This document shows positions 8,702 to 15,517 of a stretch of DNA of 15,517 nt, in pieces (the stretch's first letter is position 1; the number at the start of each line of letters is the position of its first letter). This DNA is from Pigoraptor vietnamica (Eukaryota > Opisthokonta > Filasterea). The notes under the pieces are model-generated. The model did no database searches. It was not told the origin of the DNA and saw only the letters and a list, made by a program, of their open reading frames with translations. The translations under genes were made by a program, and so were the position numbers. The DNA lies in assembly GCA_943704525.1 (NCBI GenBank), contig CALSCQ010000597.1:1-15517 (forward strand), in the 5' to 3' direction.

Positions 8702-11279
8702 GTGTGTGTGTGTGTGTGTGGTGCGTGCGCGCGCGAGGGATACGTTTGACGCTCGTTTGTGCGCGTATGCCTGTGCCTTTGACGCCCTGTTTGGCGTGGC
8801 ACCCCTTAGTGCTTCAACGCCCTTCCGTCCGATACTCACCCGCATGTCTCAACGCGCGCAGGGGTACCTTGCACCCGACAAGATTGCGCCAGAGCTGCTC
8901 GACGCGCGGTACATCTTCTCGGAGGTGGACACCCCCGTCAAGCGCTTCGACCCAATGCACCCCGAGAAGGCGAAGAAGGCCAAGGCGGAGGGTTACGGCG
9001 ACAACGAGCGCGTGCTCTACCACGAGGCCGCCGCGTCGGCGTTTGTGTCGACGAACGATCCGATCAAGGTGCTTGGGGACGTCAACAAGATCACGTTTGA
9101 CGACGAGGAGTCGCGCATCCACCGGAACCACCCGCTGACGACGCCGGAGATTGTCGAGTGCTGCGCGGACCTCCGTGTTCTCGGCAAGAGGGAGATCAAG
9201 GCGCTGCTCAAGTGGCGGTTGGCGATGCGCGCGCACATGGAACAGCTGAGGGGGGAGGTCGGCGGGAACGAAAGCGCCGCGGAGGACGGCGGGGACGACG
9301 ACGATGGTGACAGGTCGAGCGAGCTCTCGGAAGAAGATGAGGACGCTCGGATTGAGCGCGAGGCACGCGAGCTGAAGGAAGAGGCGGAGAAGGAAAAGCG
9401 GCGGGAAAAGAAGAAGGGACAGAAGGAGCGCGCGCGAATTCGGGAGCGACTCAACCTCAAGATGGACCTCCCGGACGACGTGCACGAGGCCGTCGTCGAC
9501 GAGTCGCTCTTCTCGCTGGCGACCATTCGCACCAACCGCGCGCTGAAGAAGCTGTCGTCGGGCGCCGGTCAGGACGCGGCGGCGAAAATGAACGAGCCCG
9601 CGGACGAGGACGAGAGCGGCGGCGAGAGCAGCGAGGACGAGCGCGACGGGTACGCCACGGACGACTCAGACGCCGACGCGATTGAGATGGACCGCGTTCT
9701 CGAGGAAATGTACCAGGACTTTAAGAGCCGCAAGAACGCGCGGCTGGAGGCGCAGAGGCTTGGGAGGAAGGCGCTGGGACGCAAGGCCGCGGAGAAGGAG
9801 GATGCGAAGGACGCGGGGAGCGACAGCGACTCGGCCGACGGCGCGGATGGCAAGTTTGTACCCGATCTCACGCGCGATTTGATGGACGTCGAGTCCATCG
9901 AGGGCCTGAGCAGCGACGAGGACGAGAGCGGGTCATCGTCGGATGCCTCGGGTGACGAGTCGGGCGACGAAGCTGCGAATGGCAAGGGGAAGAGCGGGAA
10001 GAAGGGCTCTGCGCCGAACAAGCTGGTGGTGGGTGCGCCGGACGCGCGCGCCGCGGCATCGAAGCGCGCGTCGCTGTGGTTCAGCCAGGACATGTTCGCG
10101 GACGTCGACGAGGATGCCGCGATGGATTTGGCGCGCGCGCGTGCGGCGGCCGAGGCAAAGAAGAAGCAGGCGGGCGCTGATATTGCGAAGAACGGAAAGC
10201 GAAAGCGCAACGGGGAGGCGGACAGCGACGAGCAGGGCGATGTTTCCGAGGACTCGGCGAACGGTGCGAAGCGGCAGAAGAAGGCCGCGCCTGCGCCGCT
10301 GGAGAGAGCTGCGAAGGCGGAGAAGCGCAAGCGGTCGATTCTGCCGAACATGGACGAGGACGACGGCCACTTTGAAATTGTCCCCGCGGACAAGTCGGAC
10401 GCGAGCAGCGATGACGACGACAGCGACGGCGAGAACCGCAAGAAGAGGCACAAGCTGGATCCCGAGGCGCTCGCCATTGGTGAGTGCTCTGTGTGTGTGT
10501 GCGTGCGTGTGTGTGTGTGTGTGTGTGGTCTGTCGGCTCACGCAGCCCGTTGCCCCTCCCAGGCGCAATGATGCTCAGCAAGAAGAAGAAGGCCGAAATG
10601 ATCGACGACGCGTACAATCGCTACGCCTTCAACGACACGCGCGACCTTCCCGAGTGGTTTGCGGAGGACGAGAAGCGACACACCAAGCCGAACGTGCCCG
10701 TGACGAAGGAGATGGTAGCAGAGTACAAGGCACGCATGCGTGAGCTCGACGCGAGGCCCATTAAGAAGATCGCCGAGGCGAAGGCGCGGAAGAAGATGAA
10801 GGCGTCGCGCAAGATGGAGCGCGTCAAGGCGCAGGTGCGCGCTCTCTCCTACATGTCGCGCTGTTCCATGTGTATGCATGTGTCTCACGCGTGAAGCATT
10901 TCACGTCTCATTTCACGTCCCGTTTCGTGTGCGCGCACGCCCTCGCCAGCGTGTGACGTGCCAGTCTGTGCCTGAGTTGTTTGGTGCGCTGAGTCTCTGC
11001 TCTCGATTGCAGGCCGAGGCCATCAGCGAGTCGAGCGATCTCACCGGCGCCCAGAAGGCGCGACAGATCGAGAAGCTCTACGCAAAGAGCGCCAAAACAA
11101 AGCGCCCCGAGGTCAAGGTGGTCGTCGGTCGCAAGGCCATTGCGAAGGCGTCCGGCGCAGGCCGTCCCCAGGGCGTCAAGGGGCGTTACAAGATGGTGGA
11201 CGCCCGCGGAAAGAAGGAGCTGCGCGCACAGCAGCGTGCGTCGCAGAAAAAGGGAAAGAAGGGCAAGGGCCGCCGGTGA
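7279..11279 (+). CDS. SPB1: SPB1/FTSJ3, nucleolar AdoMet-dependent rRNA 2'-O-methyltransferase (8 exons)
   Basis: The product methylates a ribose of large-subunit pre-rRNA during nucleolar 60S assembly, as yeast Spb1 and human FTSJ3 do. Exons: 7279-7380, 7484-7562, 7777-7925, 8134-8202, 8428-8622, 8862-10479, 10563-10834, 11013-11279; every junction keeps frame, giving about 916 residues (yeast and human are near 840-850). The start ATG has A at -3 and G at +4. The FtsJ domain covers residues ~22-210: AdoMet loop DLCAAPGGW (50-58), HDGAPNVG, and a complete K31-D117-K157-E192 catalytic tetrad, with [12 protein letters not shown] at the end. The DUF3381 region follows ([20 protein letters not shown]). 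Then comes a long acidic/Lys-rich low-complexity stretch with KRKR-type nuclear signals. The Spb1 C-terminal domain starts near residue 705 ([43 protein letters not shown]) and ends in a Lys/Arg-rich tail. The extra length sits in the acidic middle. Several introns are packed with GT repeats. Confidence 0.96.
7575..7681 (+). repeat. G-rich minisatellite in SPB1 intron 2
   Basis: Imperfect tandem copies of a ~15-17-nt unit, GGGAGAGTGGGAGTGAC, with variants GGGGGAGTGGGAGTG and GGGAGGGAC, occupy about half of the intron 7563-7776. GGG blocks are spaced 4-7 nt apart on the sense strand, which meets the usual G-quadruplex pattern. Confidence 0.85.
7938..8048 (+). repeat. (GT)n/(GTGTGC)n microsatellite in SPB1 intron 3
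   Basis: GT repeats with regular CGTG interruptions begin 12 nt after the donor at 7926 and cover about half of the 208-nt intron, which ends at the acceptor at 8133. Confidence 0.95.
8220..8300 (+). repeat. Degenerate GT-rich tract in SPB1 intron 4
   Basis: The 8203-8427 intron is strongly enriched in TGTG with C and A interruptions, like an aged version of the purer GT arrays in the neighbouring introns. No structured RNA or coding segment is recognised in it. Confidence 0.7.
8623..8720 (+). repeat. (GT)39 plus (TG)10 microsatellite starting at the SPB1 intron 5 donor
   Basis: Starting at the first base of the intron there are 39 uninterrupted GT units (8623-8700), then a one-base slip and ten TG units (8701-8720). 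The 5' splice site is therefore the first unit of the array, directly after the conserved FVVCQ codons. The intron ends at 8861. Confidence 0.95.
10491..10527 (+). repeat. (GT)n microsatellite in SPB1 intron 6
   Basis: A GT run with two CGTG interruptions makes up nearly half of an 83-nt intron (10480-10562), beginning 11 nt after the donor. Confidence 0.93.
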
Positions 11280-11603
11280 GCCTGGCCGCGTGGCGGGTCG
11301 CTGCGTTTGTCTTTCGTGCGTGCGTGCATACGCGTCCTCGCTGTCGGTTGCGCTCTGCGTGCATGCGTTTCGTGCTGCAAGCGAAATATAGCGTACTGTT
11401 TGTGCAATTGTGCGCGTTGCATGGTTGTATTGGCGGTGGTGCGGCGCATCCAATGCCCACACTCTTGAGCCCCACAAACGATTGATCCCAACACAAAGCT
11501 CTCGGACACTTCGCGCGAGGCTGGCGGGATCAACAAAGAGTACGACGACGCGCCGCATATAGTCAAACGCGGCGTTGTCACTGAGAGACGCACGCAATGC
11601 CCG
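11280..11603. terminator. Intergenic 3' region between convergent SPB1 and ZSWIM2-like genes
   Basis: The 324 nt between the two stop codons hold no convincing gene. On the plus strand, AATATA at 11385-11390 is a known polyadenylation-signal variant and is followed within 15-50 nt by GT-rich sequence (TGTTTGTGCAATTGTGCGCG, TTGTATTGGCGGTGGT), the usual downstream element; it is a plausible SPB1 3' end. No clear signal for the minus-strand gene was found. Confidence 0.4.
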
Positions 11604-13637
11604 TCACTCGGCGTCGTCGCCAACACCCAGGGCGCCAAACCCCACCCCCGCGAGCGACGGCATGCCATTCTCCCGTCCAGCGGGTCCGTCACCGCGCGGC
11701 AAGGGCGCACAGCGCAACACGCCGCCGGCCCGTCGCGACTCGATCGCTCCCTCGTGTTGCCGCACGGACACCAACAAGGGACCCTCGCCGTGCAACTCCG
11801 CCACGCCCGCTGTGACGCCAGACGCAGACAGCGAGAGGCCATTCGTCGTCGAGTGGTGGATGGGAGGCAACGAGGGACGCTGCAGGCGCGGCGGGCGACC
11901 AAACGTGGGCGGTGGCCCCGCACTTCTCCGAGCGGGCGCAGCGACAGACGGCAGAGGGTCCGCACGCGGCTGTGCTGCACCGACGCCCACAAACAAGTCG
12001 GGCGCTTCCGTTCCCGCGGACGGAATCGCAGGGCACGTCGGACCTTCTGCCGAGGGCGCGGCAGTTCGCGGCGGGTGCGGCAGCTGCACCTGTCTCGCGG
12101 AGCCAGTGGGGCGCGGGAGTGGAGGACCCACCCCAACAATCAGCGCACGAATGTCACCATCCACCGGCGGCGCTCTTGACGCGAGTCCCCCTGCGGGCGT
12201 TGGGCGTATGCTACGGCGCGCAGAAGGGGGGAGAGGGCCATTGACTCGGGAGGGGGAGAGCGAGGCACCGGGTGACGAGGGCGCACGGAGACCACTGACG
12301 CCGAGCACTGAGAGCGGTTGCAAGAGCGGGGCGGTTGCAGCGCCCTGTCGCGTCGTCTGCGGTTGCTGTGGTCGCTGTGGGGAAGACGTGGAGGGCGTGT
12401 GAGGTTGACGGCGCCTCGCGGTGGCACCGGCGGGCGAGGACCCAAAGGTCGATGCGGCGTGCGGGTCGAACGTGGCGAGGCCGTCGATGGGGCACGTGTG
12501 CCGGCGCGAGGAGAGCCAGTTGTCGATGCAGACGCGGTGGTACCAGTGGCCGCACGGCAGCCGGCGGATGGACTGACCCACGCGGATGGCGTTCATGCAC
12601 ACGTGGCAATCGGAGAGGCAGTCCGACTGCACCGCTTCGCGACATGGGAACGACTCGATCACCGCGCGTGGCACGCGTACGACCGCCGACGCCGGCGCGT
12701 CGAGCTGCAGCAGCGCCGCATAGTCCTCGTCCGAGAGTTCTCTGTGCTGCAAGTCCCTTATCACGGCATCAGGGAGCACGGGCTGGGGCGGGGCGCGCGT
12801 GGCGGCCGCGCGCCAGCGATCGGCAGGGCCTTGACGCGACTCGAACGGGTGCTGGGAGTGAAGGTAACGCTCCTCGTAGCACGTGGTGCAGAGGTGAAAC
12901 TCGACGCAGACGCAGCAGCGAAAGCAGCGGCCCGCGATGGGGCACGCACGGCAGCCCATGCACGCGACTCCGAGGTGGAGGTCGTCCCTCTCGGCGCGCG
13001 TCTTGCGCTTCGACGAGTTGCGGTACTCGCGCTGGAGGTCTTCGAACGGCCCAAAGTCCTCGCGACAGAGAGGGCATCGGATCGTCGACTCGCCCGTCGA
13101 TCTCTGGTGCTCCGCCCACACCTTCATGCACTTGACGTGTGCGCTGTTGCCGCAGCCGAAGCGGCAGTGCACGGTCGGTTCGGACGATCCCAGCAGCTCG
13201 TCCTGGCATATGGGACACACATCCTCCGCAGTGACCTCCCGCTTATCGACTTCGCCGCGTTCCTTCGATGCGGGACGGCCCGATTTCGGCTTGTCCTGCT
13301 GTGGCTGGCGCGCGTGGCGTCCACGCAGCACCTCGCCAATCTCGCGCTCGACTAGCGACTGCTGGAAGGCGATCGGATTCTCCTTTGGCACGCGGAAGCG
13401 CTTCAGCGTCACCCACAATATGTGTACGCACAGTTCGCGGTCGCGCATGAAGCCACCGCACGTGCATGAGTGCGGGTCGCCGAGGAATACTTTGAATTTC
13501 GCGCCGTCCTCGTCGCGTAGCACAAAGCCCGTCGGCCCAGTCTCGTGCACGAGATAGAGTTGCGCAGCGAGGGCCGTCTCCATGCGCGCCGAGACGACCT
13601 CGGGGCACGTCCGCCGCCACGGCACGACGCGCGACAT
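11604..13637 (-). CDS. ZSWIM2: ZSWIM2-like SWIM-RING-ZZ-RING E3 ubiquitin ligase, intronless
   Basis: A 677-residue protein from an ATG with A at -3 (GAGAATG); a second Met at residue 19 also precedes all domains. Domain order matches animal ZSWIM2 (MEX), an E3 ubiquitin ligase, and the length is close to the human protein (a little over 630). SWIM zinc finger: C58-x-C60 and C70-x-H72. First RING: C141/C144, C158/C162, H167/C170, C188/C191 (CPICQDELLG to CPLCREDFG). ZZ finger: C226/C229, C238/C241, C250/C253, H260/H263. Second RING: C344/C347, C362/H364, H367/C370, C382 and D385, i.e. an RING-H2 type ending CPID. Residues ~400-677 are Pro/Ala/Ser/Arg-rich and probably disordered. The role is inferred to be substrate ubiquitination through one or both RINGs; substrates are unknown. 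It is convergent with SPB1 and lacks introns, unlike its plus-strand neighbours. Confidence 0.88.
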   Translation of the reverse strand: MSRVVPWRRTCPEVVSARMETALAAQLYLVHETGPTGFVLRDEDGAKFKVFLGDPHSCTCGGFMRDRELCVHILWVTLKRFRVPKENPIAFQQSLVEREIGEVLRGRHARQPQQDKPKSGRPASKERGEVDKREVTAEDVCPICQDELLGSSEPTVHCRFGCGNSAHVKCMKVWAEHQRSTGESTIRCPLCREDFGPFEDLQREYRNSSKRKTRAERDDLHLGVACMGCRACPIAGRCFRCCVCVEFHLCTTCYEERYLHSQHPFESRQGPADRWRAAATRAPPQPVLPDAVIRDLQHRELSDEDYAALLQLDAPASAVVRVPRAVIESFPCREAVQSDCLSDCHVCMNAIRVGQSIRRLPCGHWYHRVCIDNWLSSRRHTCPIDGLATFDPHAASTFGSSPAGATARRRQPHTPSTSSPQRPQQPQTTRQGAATAPLLQPLSVLGVSGLRAPSSPGASLSPSRVNGPLPPSARRSIRPTPAGGLASRAPPVDGDIRALIVGVGPPLPRPTGSARQVQLPHPPRTAAPSAEGPTCPAIPSAGTEAPDLFVGVGAAQPRADPLPSVAAPARRSAGPPPTFGRPPRLQRPSLPPIHHSTTNGLSLSASGVTAGVAELHGEGPLLVSVRQHEGAIESRRAGGVLRCAPLPRGDGPAGRENGMPSLAGVGFGALGVGDDAE

Positions 13638-14299
13638 TCTCGCCGACGGATGCCAGCAGAGGCAAACGGAAAGTGTCAGGACATTTCACACAAAGCATAA
13701 GACAACAATTGTCATGGGTCACACACAAAAGCCCCACAGCTAATAGTGTGCGCCTGCACGCACGCACGTAACGCATGCGCTGACACAGAATACACTTTCG
13801 ATGCGCTGCAAGAGCCACCGTTTTTTCTTCAGTAGTCATCCGTTTGAGGAATTTGGGCAACCCGGATGTGAGATTTCAAACCCTCACGTGATCTACGTTG
13901 AATTTTGGCGAGAGCTCGCTTCCAGGTGGTGTCTCCGAACAACAACAAAACGGTTCTATGCGAATTGCGTACCTTTGAGTGTCCCTTTCTCTCTCTCTCC
14001 CTCTCTCGTCTTGCACACCGCACACGTCCTATAGTGCCTTGAGGCGTGCGTGCACTCACCCTCCTCTTTCGGAGTTGTCGCTTTCATAGTGTGGGCTCTG
14101 TGTTCGTGCGAGTGCATCGACATCCCCTCACTCGCGGCGGTGATCGAGGGGTTGCGGGGTTGCTTTCCCGTGACCTTTCGCAATTTGTGGCTGTTCGCAC
14201 GTATTTTTGTCAGGTGGATCGCGCGTGTCCAAGAGAATACTCGCGTGATAAGACACGCTCTTGCAGCCCTCTCCGGAGGGCCGCCACTGGCTGGGGAGG
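13638..14299. promoter_or_regulatory. Divergent intergenic region between the ZSWIM2-like gene and the last gene
   Basis: These 662 nt lie between two start codons on opposite strands and should hold both promoters and 5' UTRs. An 8-bp palindrome TCACGTGA (13884-13891) contains an E-box. A CT-rich tract lies at about 13983-14009. Open frames here lack ATG starts in good context or recognisable protein character. A 5'-UTR intron in front of the downstream gene cannot be excluded. Confidence 0.5.
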
Positions 14300-15427
14300 A
14301 TGGGGGACGGTGGGTGCACGTGCCGAGTGTGTGTGTGTGCTCAATGTGTGTGTTGGTGTGTGCGTGGTCATCATGCTGCACGGTATTGCCGTGCGCACTC
14401 GCAGTACACCTGTGTGCTCATGTGTTCTCGAATCCAATTCGACTTCGTCAGTGTGATGTCGGGGTTGTGTGCTTGTGTCTGACTCGCGGCCAACGCAGAC
14501 TACCCTGGGCTCCTGGAGCTCACCGGGGTTGCGCTTGACGAGCTCATCGCTCTCTTTCCCGACGTGCCAACGGGGCCGTCCACGTCGAGCGCCCATGGAA
14601 CCGCATCCGCAGGGCAGTCGCCGGTGCCAACAGTCCGCGGCGCGTCGCCTGCCACACACGCGTCGCGGTCGGCCGCAGGTGGCCACGCCAACAGAATGAC
14701 CATGTCGCCGGAGGAACTGAGGACGTTCTCAGTGTCGCAGTTTGCAAAGCCGAACTTGAAAAGGGTCAAGTCGATGTCGGGCGACAATGCACTCGGCACA
14801 GACTCGCTCTCGGACGCGGATTACTTCGACATGCTCTGCCGGTGCGGACCGTGCATCTTTATTGGAAGCGCACGTTGGAAGACTTAGTTCCAGGGTGTCT
14901 TGCTGACGGGTTGTTTGAACGGGATCGTTGGGTGTGGGGCACATCGATTGCACATCGTAATTTTGGCCGAGGATTTTGTAGGGGGGGTGTGTGGGGGGGG
15001 GGGGGGGTATTCTCAACTCAAATGTGACTCGTCGTCTCTGATGCCCCTCTGCGTCGCCACTGCAGAGCGTGCCGAGGCGTTCTTCACGACCAGGACCGCG
15101 CGAAACTGTATGAGTACATTGTCACTCTTCCGGCGAACGAGTTGCACTCGAAGCAAGAGCAGGCGCACGAATATCTCACGGACGGAAGTGGGTGTTTGCC
15201 ATCATTGCGTGTGACTTATGTACCTAGCCTTGATAGTTGCGTATCGGCTGTAGTGGACGAGCCCATGCCGGTGTGTGGTTTGCAATTGTTATATTGCGCG
15301 TGCGCTCCGCCCTGTTGAGGGGCGTATGTGTTGTTTGGGCACGTGTCTGAGGCATTTTGTGTGCGCAGATGTGCCTACTGGCCTTATGAAGTCGCTGATG
15401 TCCAAGGCAAAACTGGTCGTGGCCGAG
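14300..15427 (+). CDS. Unidentified gene with 10-nt first coding exon (3'-incomplete)
   Basis: Proposed coding exons: 14300-14309, 14499-14841, 15066-15187, 15369-15427, continuing right. The start ATG has A at -3 and G at +4, and encodes MGD plus the first base of the next codon. Joining to 14499 gives MGDDYPGLLELTGVALDEL. All three junctions keep frame (phases 1, 2, 1) with GT/AG borders. The protein has a short acidic/hydrophobic N-terminal helix, a Ser/Ala/Thr-rich linker (residues ~28-70), then SPEELRTF and FAKPNLKRV (85-93). Further on are DYFDMLCRACRGVLHDQDRAK, LYEYIVTLPANELHSKQEQ and VPTGLMKSLMSKAKLVVAE. FAKPNLKRV resembles the F-x-K-x-x-L-K-K-T/V core of WH2/beta-thymosin actin-binding motifs, a weak likeness only. 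From 15427 either an intron starts (GAG|GTAGGT) or the frame runs on to a TAG at 15512-15514 with a basic tail. The family is not recognised. Confidence 0.55.
14327..14362 (+). repeat. GT-rich tract in intron 1 of the last gene
   Basis: Interrupted TGTG repeats lie close behind the donor at 14310 inside the proposed 189-nt first intron, the same position preference seen in the SPB1 introns. Confidence 0.75.
14981..15007 (+). repeat. Poly-G tracts (G7 and G15) in intron 2 of the last gene
   Basis: Seven Gs, then TGTGT, then fifteen Gs lie in the proposed intron 14842-15065, about 60 nt upstream of its acceptor. Homopolymer G of this length is prone to slippage and sequencing error, so the exact count is uncertain. 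Confidence 0.9.
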
Positions 15428-15517
15428 GTAGGTTCCGTCAGTTACACAGGGGTGTCTAGACAACCGCCTGTTGTGAAGCGCCGGCAAAAAGGAAGAAGAG
15501 TTGTACGTAGATAGGGG

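Noticed and set aside
7782-8845. His-Thr and Val-Cys rich frames on both strands across SPB1 introns 3-5
   Set aside because: They arise from GT repeats; the SPB1 exons on the plus strand splice cleanly around them and retain all conserved motifs.
8814-10568. Long minus-strand frames opposite the large SPB1 exon (up to 302 residues)
   Set aside because: Ser/Leu-rich shadows of acidic, Lys-rich codons on the true strand; no domain seen.
12318-13355. 345-residue plus-strand frame opposite the ZSWIM2-like gene
   Set aside because: It is the antisense of a GC-rich coding gene, has no recognisable motif and low-complexity Arg/Ala composition; the minus strand shows four intact zinc-binding domains.
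14050-14309. Plus-strand frame reading IDIPSLAAVIEGLRG and onward before the last gene
   Set aside because: It has no ATG start, and joining its frame to the next exon needs a poorer donor; the ATG at 14300 fits context and phase better. It is kept only as a possible 5' UTR.

Overview
The window is nuclear DNA from an intron-rich, GC-rich eukaryote. Spliceosomal introns are 78 to about 300 nt long, with GTGAGT/GTGGGT-type donors and CAG acceptors, and start codons carry A at -3. A membrane receptor tyrosine kinase with animal-style motifs (HRDLAARN, DFG, PVKWMAPES) and LRR plus EGF ectodomains, on a compact genome with short intergenic gaps, suggests a unicellular holozoan such as a choanoflagellate or filasterean. 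That placement is inference; another tyrosine-kinase-bearing protist is possible.

Layout, left to right. (1) About 115-5053, plus strand: the 3' part of a receptor tyrosine kinase gene. It has at least nine LRR exons, a Cys-rich exon, then one large exon with EGF repeats, a transmembrane helix and the start of the kinase; seven more exons finish the kinase and a Tyr-rich tail. The 5' end lies outside the window. (2) 5232-6872, minus strand: an intronless gene for a predicted mitochondrial Sel1-repeat protein. (3) 7279-11279, plus strand: SPB1/FTSJ3, a nucleolar rRNA 2'-O-methyltransferase in eight exons, with the full K-D-K-E tetrad. (4) 11604-13637, minus strand: an intronless gene for a SWIM-RING-ZZ-RING protein with ZSWIM2-type E3 ubiquitin ligase architecture. 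(5) From 14300, plus strand: the 5' part of an unidentified gene with a 10-nt first coding exon, running to or past the right edge.

Genes alternate strand, giving two convergent pairs (1/2 and 3/4) and two divergent pairs (2/3 and 4/5). The 2/3 divergent promoter carries two copies of GCACGTGGAA. The genes belong to unrelated pathways: surface signalling, mitochondria, ribosome assembly, ubiquitination. They do not look like one functional system. No mobile element, CRISPR array, tRNA or rRNA was seen.

The main unusual features are non-coding. Dinucleotide repeats fill introns of the plus-strand genes: CA in the kinase gene, GT in SPB1. One SPB1 splice donor is the first unit of a (GT)39 tract, and another SPB1 intron holds a G-rich minisatellite. 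Within proteins, the kinase has a roughly 19-residue insert between its catalytic loop and DFG motif.
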